Source of the DNA: Caulobacter mirabilis
GTDB lineage: Bacteria; Pseudomonadota; Alphaproteobacteria; Caulobacterales; Caulobacteraceae
Direction of reading: 5' to 3'
NCBI RefSeq assembly: GCF_002749615.1
Contig: NZ_CP024201.1
Span: 3,577,001 to 3,641,000, forward strand
Length of the DNA stretch: 64,000 nucleotides
Of the stretch, positions 35,044 through 43,214 are shown one piece after another. The notes under the pieces are model-generated. The model saw only the letters and a list, made by a program, of their open reading frames with translations, had not been told where the DNA came from and did no database searches. How positions within the stretch are numbered: position 1 is the stretch's first letter; each line of letters starts with the position of its first letter. The position numbers and the translations under genes were made by a program.

Positions 35044-36577
35044 CCGGATCCCCGCAAGCGCGCTGATGTCGCGCCAGCCCAAGATGATCGCTGCTCTCCA
35101 CCAGACCATGACCCTGCCCCGCATCCTGGCCGCGCCCGTCGCGGCGACCCTCCTGCTCGCCGCCCCGACCTTGACCGCCGCGCAGACCGACCCGCAGGCC
35201 CAAGCCACCGCCGCCTATGCGCATATGCAGCGCGGGGACTACGCGGCCGCGGCGACCGCCGCCGAGCGGGCCGTGGCGGGCGCGCCCGACAACGCCGACT
35301 GGCGCCTGCTGCTGGTCGACGCCTACCTCCGCACGGACCGTCCCGCCGACGCCCTCGCGGCGATCCAGCCCCTGGCGAACCGGAGCGACTACCCCGTGCA
35401 GTCGCGCCTGGCCCAGGCCGCCGCCGCCGCCGGCCGCAAGGACCTCGCGCTGGAGGCCTACGCCAAAGCCGCCGCGGGCGCGCCTGACGCCGAGTCCCGC
35501 GCCTTCCTGACCCGCTCCCACATCGCCGCCCTGGTCGAAGCCAAGCGCCTGGTCGAGGCGCGCGCCGCCTTCGACGCGGCCAAGGCCAACGGCGCGCTGG
35601 AAGGTTCAGCGCCGCTCGACCTCGCCAACCTGGCCCTCGCCGTCGGCGACGACGCCACGGCCCACGAGGCCTTCGCCCAGGCGAACACGGCCAAGCCGCT
35701 CTCGGGTTCCTCGGCCCTCGACGCCGCCTACAACGCCCGCCGCCTCGGCCGGGACGCCGACGCCGTCCGCTACTTCCGCCAGGGCCTGGACAGCGCCCAG
35801 CGCGGCGAGATCACGCTGGACGAGCAGCGGTCCTTCGCCATCCGCCGCGAGGTCGAGACCCTGGAGCGCCGATGGGGCGCCTCCGCCCTGATCAGCCGCG
35901 GCGTCGCCGCCGCCGCGCCGGGCGCGGCCCTGGGCGCCGACCAGCGCGGCGTCGTCCAGGCCGGCGGCGAGGTCTACTACCGGCTCGGCGGCTATCGCAG
36001 CGGTCGCCCGATCGACGTCTTCGCCCGCGCCTTCCAGACCCTGGACGCGGAAACCGGCGACGCGACCGGCGGCAAGACGACCCAGGGCTGGATCGGCGTG
36101 CGCTGGAAGCCGATCGCCGAGACCAACCTGATCCTGGAAGGCAGCCGGATGGTGGCTCTGGGCGATCTGGCGCGCGACGACTGGATGGTCCGCGCCGCCT
36201 GGTCGGCCGACCAGGGGGTGGATCTGCGCATGGACCGAACCTCCTGGCCGACCTGGCGCGTCTACGCCGACCTGGCCCATATCGTCGACGCGGATCAGAC
36301 CATCGGCCTGCTCGAGGGTCGCGCCGGCCGCAGCTTCCGCATCGGCGAGCGAAGCGTGCTGACCCCTTACGCGGTCGTCCGCGCCGACTACGACAACGGC
36401 CTGTCCAACAAGGACGCCATCGGCGCCGGCGCCGGCCTGGCCTGGCGTCACTGGTTCCGCGAGACGCCCTATACGGCGCCCGCGTCCTTCATCGAACTGT
36501 CGCTGGACTACCGCGCCCGACTGTCGGGCGACGACCGGGCCGAAGGGACCTTCGTCACCTTCAGCCTCTCCTACTAG
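35030..36577 (+). CDS. nfrA: NfrA-like outer-membrane TPR/beta-barrel protein
   Basis: The protein has 515 residues. A signal peptide (ILAAPVAATLLLAAPTLTAAQ) is followed by TPR-type helices (about 55-270: ATAAYAHMQRGDYAAAATAA, DALAAIQPLANRSDYPVQ, LARRLGRDADAVRYF-like) and a C-terminal domain like that of phage N4 adsorption protein A (about 290-515: GGEVYYRLGGYR, VFARAFQTLD, GWIGVRWKP, ending ...TFVTFSLSY, barrel-like). It is about half the length of E. coli NfrA. GTG with GGAGG 6 bases upstream overlaps nfrB by 14 bp; ATGs at 35066, 35084 and 35108 have no clear site. Probable export or outer-membrane partner of NfrB. Confidence 0.85.
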   Translation: MTRRNRIPASALMSRQPKMIAALHQTMTLPRILAAPVAATLLLAAPTLTAAQTDPQAQATAAYAHMQRGDYAAAATAAERAVAGAPDNADWRLLLVDAYLRTDRPADALAAIQPLANRSDYPVQSRLAQAAAAAGRKDLALEAYAKAAAGAPDAESRAFLTRSHIAALVEAKRLVEARAAFDAAKANGALEGSAPLDLANLALAVGDDATAHEAFAQANTAKPLSGSSALDAAYNARRLGRDADAVRYFRQGLDSAQRGEITLDEQRSFAIRREVETLERRWGASALISRGVAAAAPGAALGADQRGVVQAGGEVYYRLGGYRSGRPIDVFARAFQTLDAETGDATGGKTTQGWIGVRWKPIAETNLILEGSRMVALGDLARDDWMVRAAWSADQGVDLRMDRTSWPTWRVYADLAHIVDADQTIGLLEGRAGRSFRIGERSVLTPYAVVRADYDNGLSNKDAIGAGAGLAWRHWFRETPYTAPASFIELSLDYRARLSGDDRAEGTFVTFSLSY

Positions 36578-36594
36578 GGTCTGTGCTCAAAGGT

Positions 36595-36699
36595 CGGTCA
36601 TCCCGGCGAAGGCCGGGACCCAGTCGGGAGCGCCGGATCTGCGGGTCGACCCTGAAGGCTCAGGCTGGAGCTGTATCCCGGCCTTCGCCGGGACGACCG
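36595..36699. repeat. Palindromic intergenic repeat, family C copy 1
   Basis: TCCCGGCGAAGGCCGGGA (36601-36618) has an exact reverse complement at 36676-36693, and the flanks extend the match to 36595 and 36699 with one mismatch. It lies between two convergent genes. A diverged copy is at 54403-54478. Long hairpin formation is likely. Confidence 0.85.
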
Positions 36700-36749
36700 G
36701 ATAGAAGCGAGGCTCAGGCTTTGAAACGGCGAGCTTCGAACCCTGGCGC

Positions 36750-38861
36750 CTACCAGCGGACCTTCACGCTCAGCGAGCCGTTGACGCCCTCGCCGATGTT
36801 GGTGAGGTCCCAGTACTTCTCGTTGAGCAGGTTGTTGAGGTTGCCGGTGAAGGTCACGCCCCGGCCGGCGATCTCGGTGTCGTACCGGAAGCCGACATTG
36901 ACCACGGTCCGCGCCGGCAGAAACAAGACGTTCTGGTCGGTGGTGGGCATGTCGCCGGAGTAGCGGACCACGCCATGCAGACTGAGTCCCTCGATCGCGG
37001 GCACGGCGTATTCGGCGTTGAAGACGTACTGCCGGCGGGCGGCGCCGTTGGGGATGTTGCCTTCCAGAGCCCGCTGATCGTCCGAGACATCCTTCAGGCG
37101 GGGATCGAGAAACAGGGCGCCGGCGCCCAGCCGCAGAGCCTCGGTGACGCGGTAGGCGGCGCTGAACTCCAGGCCGTCGTAGCGGGTCAGGCCGTCCTGG
37201 CGCAGGAACAGGTCGCCGCCCACCTGCTGGTCGACGTTGGCGACGCGCTCGATGCGGAAGAGGGCCGCCGTGAGGCTGAGCGCCTCATGCTGATGCTTGA
37301 AGCCCAGCTCGTACTGCTTGCTGACCGTCGCCTTGAGGATTTCGCCGGCGTTGGCGTAGCGGTCGCCCACGCGGCTGCCGCCCTCGAGCGACTCCGCATA
37401 GCTGGCGTAGATCGAGGCGTAGTCGGCTGGCTTGTAGATCACCGCCACGGTCGGCGTCGTAGCGGTCGTCTTGTAGGCGGAGGCCTTGGTCGGGTCGCCG
37501 TCCAGATCGGCCAAGGCGTAGCGCGTCTGGCGCAGACCCAGGATCGCCTGCCATCGCTCGCCCAGGTGCAGGGTGTCGCTGACGAACACCGCGCCCTGCC
37601 GTTCGTCCGAGGGCCAGCCGTCGGTGCTGTAGTCGATCGGCCGGGTGTTCCGGAACGGCTGCGGCCGGTGGATGTTGCCGGTGAAGTCGTCGCCCCAGTA
37701 GCTGTTGGCCCCGAAGTCGGCGGCGGCGTTCTGGTAGGCGGCGCCGACGACGATCTCGTGCCGGATCGGACCGGTCGCGAAGGCGCCGGTGACCATCAGC
37801 TGGGTGAAGTTGTTCTCGTCCGTCTCGGCGAAATTGTAGACGTGGCCCTGGTAGTCGCCGGCCGCGTTGAGCAGGTCGGCGAACATCTTGTTCGAGCGGT
37901 GCTTCTTGCGCGTGTAGCCGTAGGTGAGGTCGGCGCTCCAGCCCTCGGCGAAGGCCCAGGTCAGGCCGGTCGCCAGGGCCAGGGTGTCGGCCTTGTAGTA
38001 GGAGCCGTCGACGATGAGGTTGTCGTAGTCGTAGGTGACGCGGGGCAGCTTCGCGTCGCGATAGGACGACCAGTAGAATACGAAGGGCTCGTTCTTGAGG
38101 TTGCTGGTCTCCGAGGTCAGGCTGGCCCGCCACCGCAGGGTCGGGCTGATCTCGTAGTCGACGGCCAGCGAGCCGACGAGCCGGTTCACGCCCGCGCCAT
38201 TGTAGGCGTCGCCCTTCTCGGCGGCGAGGTTCACGCGATAGCCCAGCCGCCCTTCCGGGCCGACCCGGTCGCTGGCGTCGACATGGCCGCGCAGGACGGT
38301 GTCGGTGCGGTAGCCGACCTCGGTCGACAGCAACGGTTCGGCCGTCGGCCGCTTGGTCCGGTAGGCGATCACGCCGCCGGGCGCGCCGAAGCCGTACATG
38401 AAGCCGGTGAGCCCCTTCAGCGCCTGGACGCTCTCCACGCCCTCCAGCGGGAAGTCGCCGCCCCAGTAGAGCAGCAGCGGCACGTTATCGACGTAGTAGT
38501 TGCGCACGCCCAGGCCGCGGATCTGTGTGCCCCACCAGTTCACCGTCGCCGAGGGCGCCGACGAGAACACCGCCGGGTCGTTGATGAACACCTGGCCGAT
38601 CGAGGTCGCCTGCCGCTTCTCGATGTCGTCGGCCGTCACCACCGTCACCGAATAGGGCGTATCCAGCAGCGAGCGGGCGCCCAGGGCGCCGTTGTCAGCC
38701 ACGCTGCGCTGCGAGCCGTCGGCCGAGCGCGCGGTGATCACAACGCCGGAGACGGTGTTCGGAGCTTCGTCAGCCGCGGCTTCTTCGGCCCTGGCGGTCG
38801 CCGACCAACCCAGGGCGGCCAAGCAGGCCCCCAGCGACAACACCCTCCGCAACGCCATCAT
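36750..38861 (-). CDS. TonB-dependent outer-membrane receptor, siderophore type
   Basis: This 703-residue protein has a signal peptide (MMALRRVLSLGACLAALGWSATARA), a plug domain (about 50-170: LLDTPYSVTVVTADDIEKRQATS, GTQIRGLGVRNYYVDNVP, VESVQALKGLTGFMYGFGAPGGVI) and a 22-strand barrel ending in the aromatic SLSVKVRW. The plug pattern is that of the ferrichrome/ferri-siderophore group. It takes up an iron chelate or another large ligand by TonB energy. No transport permease or siderophore genes are next to it. A 17-bp quasi-palindrome about 50 bp upstream may bind an iron regulator. Confidence 0.93.
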   Translation of the reverse strand: MMALRRVLSLGACLAALGWSATARAEEAAADEAPNTVSGVVITARSADGSQRSVADNGALGARSLLDTPYSVTVVTADDIEKRQATSIGQVFINDPAVFSSAPSATVNWWGTQIRGLGVRNYYVDNVPLLLYWGGDFPLEGVESVQALKGLTGFMYGFGAPGGVIAYRTKRPTAEPLLSTEVGYRTDTVLRGHVDASDRVGPEGRLGYRVNLAAEKGDAYNGAGVNRLVGSLAVDYEISPTLRWRASLTSETSNLKNEPFVFYWSSYRDAKLPRVTYDYDNLIVDGSYYKADTLALATGLTWAFAEGWSADLTYGYTRKKHRSNKMFADLLNAAGDYQGHVYNFAETDENNFTQLMVTGAFATGPIRHEIVVGAAYQNAAADFGANSYWGDDFTGNIHRPQPFRNTRPIDYSTDGWPSDERQGAVFVSDTLHLGERWQAILGLRQTRYALADLDGDPTKASAYKTTATTPTVAVIYKPADYASIYASYAESLEGGSRVGDRYANAGEILKATVSKQYELGFKHQHEALSLTAALFRIERVANVDQQVGGDLFLRQDGLTRYDGLEFSAAYRVTEALRLGAGALFLDPRLKDVSDDQRALEGNIPNGAARRQYVFNAEYAVPAIEGLSLHGVVRYSGDMPTTDQNVLFLPARTVVNVGFRYDTEIAGRGVTFTGNLNNLLNEKYWDLTNIGEGVNGSLSVKVRW

Positions 38862-38909
38862 CGATCCCCTCGCGCATCGGTCCCAGATGCGGGGGCGTCA
38901 TGACCTTAG

Positions 38910-38926
38910 TTGCGACTGAGTGTCAA
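38910..38926. promoter_or_regulatory. Weak candidate iron-regulator site before the receptor
   Basis: TTGCGACTGAGTGTCAA is a degenerate 17-bp palindrome (TTG...CAA) about 50 bp upstream of the receptor start. Spacing fits a Fur-like repressor site of Alphaproteobacteria, but the match is imperfect and the call rests mainly on context. Confidence 0.25.
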
Positions 38927-38982
38927 ATTCATTTGTGTGAAGGAGTGTCAAGCCTGCGGGCCTGAGACCCTCCGAATACGCC

Positions 38983-39588
38983 TCAGCCCGTCCCGCCGCG
39001 CGCCAGCAACCCCTCCATCAGCGCCTTGAACGCGGGGACCGCCTTGCAGGAGGCCGCGGCGGGGTCCTCCGCGTCGGCGATCCACAGCGCCGCGTCGGTC
39101 GAGGCGCCTGAGATCAGCCGCGCCGCCGCGTCGGCGTCCACGTCGTTGCGGACCACGCCGTCGGCCTGGAGCCGCTCCAGGTTGCCCCGGATCGAGGCGA
39201 CGCAGGCCGTGGCGCTGGGCCACCGGGAAGGATCGCCCAGCACCGCGGGTCCATCGCGCAGCATGATCCGTTGGATCTCAGGCTCCAGCGCCATCTCCAC
39301 ATAGGCGATGTTCTCCTGGACGAAGCCGTCCCACCGCGTCGGCGCCGAGGCCGAGATCGCATCCAGCCGCACGGCCATCTCGGCGTCGATCTGGGCGACC
39401 ACGGCCTCCAGCAGGCCCTTCTTGTCCCCGAAGTGATGGTACAGCGCTCCTCGGGTCAGACCCGCCGCCGCGGTGAACTCGTCCATGGACGCCTCGGCGT
39501 AGCCCTGCTCGCCGAAAGCTCTCCGCGCCGCCGCGATCAGCTTGCCGCGGGTTTCGGCGATCATCTCGGGGCGTGACCGTCGCGACAT
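38983..39588 (-). CDS. TetR-family repressor of the adjacent MFS pump
   Basis: The protein has 201 residues. The N-terminal helix-turn-helix is RGKLIAAARRAFGEQGYAEASMDEFTAAAGLTRGALYHHFGDKKGLLEAV, very typical of TetR. The C-terminal ligand domain (about 70-201) resembles the TetR_C group seen with MFS pumps. ATG with GGAG upstream is preferred; a longer frame would extend across the operator. It is divergent from the MFS gene, and two matching palindromes stand in the gap, so it most likely represses both. Confidence 0.92.
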   Translation of the reverse strand: MSRRSRPEMIAETRGKLIAAARRAFGEQGYAEASMDEFTAAAGLTRGALYHHFGDKKGLLEAVVAQIDAEMAVRLDAISASAPTRWDGFVQENIAYVEMALEPEIQRIMLRDGPAVLGDPSRWPSATACVASIRGNLERLQADGVVRNDVDADAAARLISGASTDAALWIADAEDPAAASCKAVPAFKALMEGLLARGGTG

Positions 39589-39622
39589 CTCGATACTCCA
39601 GAATTCGAGCTGGCGGAGCATT

Positions 39623-39670
39623 GACATACGAGACGTATGTCACCACCTCGCTCACATACGAAGCGTATGT
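39623..39670. promoter_or_regulatory. Tandem TetR operators
   Basis: Site 1 is GACATACG-aga-CGTATGTC (39623-39641). Site 2 is ACATACG-aag-CGTATGT (39654-39670). Both are perfect inverted repeats with the same half-site and a 3-bp spacer; their centres are 30 bp apart, close to three helical turns, so two dimers could sit on one face of the DNA. Confidence 0.88.
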
Positions 39671-39712
39671 ATGTCGTCGGGACGTGCGACGCCAGCAGTG
39701 AGGCCTGGGACC

Positions 39713-40906
39713 ATGGGCAATCCTTATCGCGAGATCTTCCGAGCGCCGGGAACACGAGGGTTCGCCGCCGCCGGCTTCGTGGCGCGGCTGCCGATCGCCA
39801 TGGCGCCCATCGGCATCGTCACCATGCTGTCTCAGACCCACGGCCAGTACTGGCTGGCCGGAGCGGTCGCCGCGACCTTCACCCTCGCCAACGCCTTCGC
39901 GGCCCCGCAGATTTCGCGCTTGGTCGACCGGTTCGGACAGAGCCGGCTACTGGCGCCGACCGCCGCCGTGGCCGTCCTGGCCTTCGCGGCTCTGATCCTC
40001 GCCGCCCGCCTGCATTGGCCCGCCTGGACCCTTTTCGCCTCGGCCCTGCTCGCCGCGGCCATGCCCAGCATCCCCGCGATGGTGCGGGCGCGCTGGACCG
40101 AGATCTTCCGCGACCGGCCTGAGCTGAACACCGCCTTCGCCTTCGAGTCCGCCGCCGACGAGCTGGTCTACATCGCCGGCGCCTCGCTCTCGGTGGGCCT
40201 GAGCGTCGCACTGTTCCCAGAGGCAGGACTGGTCGCCTCCACCCTGTTCCTGGCGCTCGGCATGACCGCCTTCGTGGCCCAGCGCGCGACCGAGCCGAAG
40301 GTCCGGGAGGCCGGCGCCGTGGCCCGCGCCTCGGCCATCCGGCTACGACCGGTCCAGATGATCACCGCCGCCCTGATCTTCGTCGGCGCGATCTTCGCCA
40401 CCGCCGAGGTCACCACCGTCGCCCTCACGCGCGAACTCGGCCAACCCGACGCCGCCACCCTGGTCATCGGGGTCTACGCGATCGGCTCCTTCGTGGTCGG
40501 CCTGATCGTCGGGGCCCTGAACCTGCGCGCGCCGCTTCACCGCCAGCTGCTGACCGCGCTGGGCGTCCTGCTGCTGACGACCCTGCCGCTTCTGCTGGTC
40601 GGCAGCGTGCCGGCCCTGGTCGGGGCGATCTTCCTCAGCGGCGTGGCGATCTCGCCGACCTTCATCACGGCCTTCGGCCTGATCGAACGCCGGGTGCCGC
40701 CGGAAGTCCTGACCGAGGGCGTGACCTGGGTCATGACCGGGATCGGCATCGGCATGGCCCTGGGCGCCTTCGTCACGGGCTGGGTGGTCGACACCTACGG
40801 TCCGCGCAGCGGCTTCTGGGTCTCCGCCGCGGCCGCGACGACGGCCCTGGCCATCGTCGCCCTCGGTCAGCGGGTCCTGGGCGCGCCCAGGCCCGCCGCG
40901 GCCTGA
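39713..40906 (+). CDS. MFS transporter controlled by the divergent TetR gene
   Basis: The protein has 397 residues and 12 membrane helices. The first loop signature is [20 protein letters not shown], a weak but recognisable MFS motif, and [23 protein letters not shown] covers helix 5. The second half repeats the pattern ([26 protein letters not shown]). It resembles bacterial drug-export MFS proteins. With a TetR repressor gene and two operators upstream, inducible efflux of a toxic compound is the best reading; the compound is unknown. Confidence 0.88.
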   Translation: MGNPYREIFRAPGTRGFAAAGFVARLPIAMAPIGIVTMLSQTHGQYWLAGAVAATFTLANAFAAPQISRLVDRFGQSRLLAPTAAVAVLAFAALILAARLHWPAWTLFASALLAAAMPSIPAMVRARWTEIFRDRPELNTAFAFESAADELVYIAGASLSVGLSVALFPEAGLVASTLFLALGMTAFVAQRATEPKVREAGAVARASAIRLRPVQMITAALIFVGAIFATAEVTTVALTRELGQPDAATLVIGVYAIGSFVVGLIVGALNLRAPLHRQLLTALGVLLLTTLPLLLVGSVPALVGAIFLSGVAISPTFITAFGLIERRVPPEVLTEGVTWVMTGIGIGMALGAFVTGWVVDTYGPRSGFWVSAAAATTALAIVALGQRVLGAPRPAAA

Positions 40907-40912
40907 CGACGG

Positions 40913-40941
40913 GACGGGGCGGCTTCGCCGGCCGCCCCGTC
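40913..40941 (+). terminator. GC-rich hairpin after the MFS gene
   Basis: GACGGGGCGGC and GCCGCCCCGTC make a perfect 11-bp stem with a 7-nt loop, 7 bp after the MFS stop. There is no T-run, so termination may need Rho or be partial. Confidence 0.55.
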
Positions 40942-41142
40942 GCCGAAGAACTCCGCTTTCCCGTCGTCCGGGAATGTGCAACAGTCGCGCCCGTCGTAAT
41001 CTGCAACGGTTCGGACGCGCTCTCCTTTGTTCGCTTCCCTTTTGGATCGAGCCCCGGACTCGCCCTGATCTGCCTGCATGTTCCGTCGCCCGTTCCCCTG
41101 TTTGGGGGCGGTCCATCTCCCTACCCTAGAGGCTTCTCGACT

Positions 41143-41352
41143 ATGGCTACCGGTACCGTGAAGTGGTTCAACACCACCAAGGGCTTCGGCTTCATCCAAC
41201 CCGACGACGGCGGCAACGACGTCTTCGTGCACATCTCGGCCGTTGAGCGCGCCGGTCTCCGCAGCCTGAACGAAGGCCAAAAGATCGGTTACGAGCTCGA
41301 GCAGGACCGCCGCAGCGGCAAGATGGCCGCTGGCCAGCTGCAGGCGCTCTAA
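41143..41352 (+). CDS. Cold-shock domain protein
   Basis: This 69-residue single cold-shock domain binds single-stranded RNA/DNA and acts as an RNA chaperone. RNP1 is KGFGFIQ and RNP2 is DVFVHIS, preceded by [15 protein letters not shown]. It has the usual length. A leader of over 200 bases lies upstream with no gene; cold-shock mRNAs often use such leaders for temperature control, but no specific thermosensor was identified. A strong terminator follows directly. Confidence 0.97.
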   Translation: MATGTVKWFNTTKGFGFIQPDDGGNDVFVHISAVERAGLRSLNEGQKIGYELEQDRRSGKMAAGQLQAL

Positions 41353-41376
41353 GGCTCACGCCGACAGAGACACAGG

Positions 41377-41411
41377 AACGGGCCGGTGGAAACGCCGGCC
41401 CGTTTTCTTTT
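41377..41411. terminator. Terminator between csp and the HNH gene
   Basis: AACGGGCCGG and CCGGCCCGTT form a perfect 10-bp stem with an 8-nt loop, followed by TTCTTTT. It lies between convergent genes. Confidence 0.92.
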
Positions 41412-41416
41412 GCGGC

Positions 41417-42349
41417 TCAGGTCAGGAACACCCAGCGCCGGTGCCAAGCCAGGTAAGCCGCCTGGCGCGACCGGAACGGACGGCGGGCCCGGCTGGTCAG
41501 ATCACCCAACCCCATCCGCCCCAGATCGACCGCGTCCAGCCGGGGCGAGACCAGCGCCGTCCCATCGTCGGCGAAGCTGAGAAAGCCGCGGTCGAACAGC
41601 AGGTCGACATCGGGCGTCAGCATCAGGCCGTTGGCCCCGTCCAGCCGCTCCGCCGCGCTGTCGCAGTCCCTCCACGGCTTGATGTGGCTGGCGATCAGCA
41701 GCCAGGGATTGGCTACGCCGGTGACGCGGCAAGCCGGCTCCAGCGCGCGGACGTTCTCGCGGAAGATCCCCTGCCCGCGCCGCGCGGTGACCAGCGCCTG
41801 CTTCTGCGTGGCGTCGAGGCCGGGATCGGCCGCCACCGCAGCCTCGAGCCGGTCGTCCACCCAGGCGGCCGCGCGCGGAAAGGCCTCGCCCGGACCGTCC
41901 AGCCGGGCCGCCTCCCAACGGGCGCGGTCCAGCACCACGGCCGCCGCCGCCGCGCTCAACTCACACAGATAGGCCTTCTGCCGGCCCAACCCTGTCATGG
42001 GGTTGATCGGCGCATAGCGCTTCGGCAACAGCGGGCCCAGTTCGGCGATGATCGTTTGCGGCGAGATCGGCGGTTCGAGCGCGGCCCAGGTCACCGGCAG
42101 CTGCCAGCCGGGCCTTGGTTCCTTCGGATCCGGCGACGGCGCGGCGAAAGCGAAATCGGCCACCCGGCCCAGGTGACGGACCCGTTTGCGCACATAGGAC
42201 AGGATGAGGTCGCCCGGCCCCGCCCGCCGCATGTTGTCGTAGAAGGGGCTGCGCCCGCCGCCACGCTCCGCGCGAGGCGACCACAGATAGCCGCCCGCGA
42301 CCTCGCGGTCCGCCGTCGGACTGTGATTGACCCACCAGAACCGCTGCAT
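41417..42349 (-). CDS. EVE-like domain fused to HNH endonuclease
   Basis: The protein has 310 residues. The N-terminal half (about 1-135: MQRFWWVNHSPTADREV, GGGRSPFYDNMRRAGPGDLILSYVRKRV) looks like an EVE/PUA-superfamily domain, which reads modified bases. The C-terminal part (about 190-260) is an HNH_2 nuclease: GQGIFRENV, LLIASHIKPWR with His222, Asn240 in GANGLMLTPDVDLLFDRGFLSF. This combination is known from modification-dependent restriction proteins, so cutting of foreign DNA with modified bases is the likely role. I chose the ATG of MQRFWW. No methylase is adjacent. Confidence 0.85.
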   Translation of the reverse strand: MQRFWWVNHSPTADREVAGGYLWSPRAERGGGRSPFYDNMRRAGPGDLILSYVRKRVRHLGRVADFAFAAPSPDPKEPRPGWQLPVTWAALEPPISPQTIIAELGPLLPKRYAPINPMTGLGRQKAYLCELSAAAAAVVLDRARWEAARLDGPGEAFPRAAAWVDDRLEAAVAADPGLDATQKQALVTARRGQGIFRENVRALEPACRVTGVANPWLLIASHIKPWRDCDSAAERLDGANGLMLTPDVDLLFDRGFLSFADDGTALVSPRLDAVDLGRMGLGDLTSRARRPFRSRQAAYLAWHRRWVFLT

Positions 42350-42411
42350 GCCTGCCCCCGCGGAGAGGATGCAACAAGCCGGGAGCAACCACTAGAGGTT
42401 GAGTTCGGCAA

Positions 42412-43098
42412 TCAGGCCGGGGCGAGCACCGTGAAGTCCAGCGCCCGGCGTACTCGGAAGCCCAGGGTCTCATAGAGGGCTATGGTTCCGGCGTGATCGG
42501 CGTAGGCGTGCAGGAACGGCGTCTCGCCGCGATCGAGGATGCGGCCGGCGACCAGACGCATCAATCCGGCCGCGTAGCCGCGCCCACGAGAGTCGGGATG
42601 CGTGCAGACCCCGCTCACCTCGGTGAAGCCGTCCGGCCGCATCCGCTCGCCGGCCATGGCGATCAGACGATCTCTGTCCTTCACCCCGACGAACGCCCCC
42701 AGCTGGTGCGTGCGATCGAAGAACGGCCCCGGCCTGGTCAGGGTCGCCAGGGCCAGCATCTGCTGCGCGTCGGCGTCGGTCAGTTCGATAGCCTGGAAGG
42801 CCGGAGGCGGTCCTTCGGACAGGCCCTCGGCGACCATCTGCGCGCAGACCGCCCTGGAGACCACCTCGACGCCTGGAAGGGCCGGCGGCGCCTCCACCTC
42901 GACCAACCCGACCTCGCCGTGCGCACGGACCAGATCCGACAGATCCGACAGGCTCTCGGCCGTCATGTCCGGGATCGCCGCGAACAGGCCGTAGGCTGGC
43001 GCGAACCGCACCGCCCGCCCCTGGACCAGGGCGACGTCGGACTGGCGGCCGGTCAGGGCCGACCAGACGGGGCGATCGAGGGGGTGGTCCACGGCCAT
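42412..43098 (-). CDS. GNAT-family N-acetyltransferase
   Basis: This 228-residue protein has a GNAT fold in its C-terminal half: EVSGVCTHPDSRGRGYAAGLMRLVAG contains the acetyl-CoA pyrophosphate loop (R-G-R-G-Y-A), followed by AYADHAGTIALYETLGFRVR. The N-terminal half (PDMTAESLSDLSDLVRAHGEVG) probably forms the acceptor part of FR47-like proteins. The acceptor is unknown. It lies 63 bp from the HNH gene on the same strand and is divergent from the sulfatase gene. Confidence 0.88.
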   Translation of the reverse strand: MAVDHPLDRPVWSALTGRQSDVALVQGRAVRFAPAYGLFAAIPDMTAESLSDLSDLVRAHGEVGLVEVEAPPALPGVEVVSRAVCAQMVAEGLSEGPPPAFQAIELTDADAQQMLALATLTRPGPFFDRTHQLGAFVGVKDRDRLIAMAGERMRPDGFTEVSGVCTHPDSRGRGYAAGLMRLVAGRILDRGETPFLHAYADHAGTIALYETLGFRVRRALDFTVLAPA

Positions 43099-43214
43099 GA
43101 GGAGGACTTAGGCGCGTTGGGCCGATTGTTCCATCGGTCCTTCGCCGGATATCTTGTTACCCACTAGTAACCGATCTCCATCCTGCCTATCCTTCCCGAA
43201 AAGGGAGCAAGCAG

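Noticed and set aside
42349..42412. A defence island around the HNH gene
   Set aside because: The neighbours are a cold-shock gene, a GNAT acetyltransferase and a sulfatase. No second defence gene or mobile-element border is visible.
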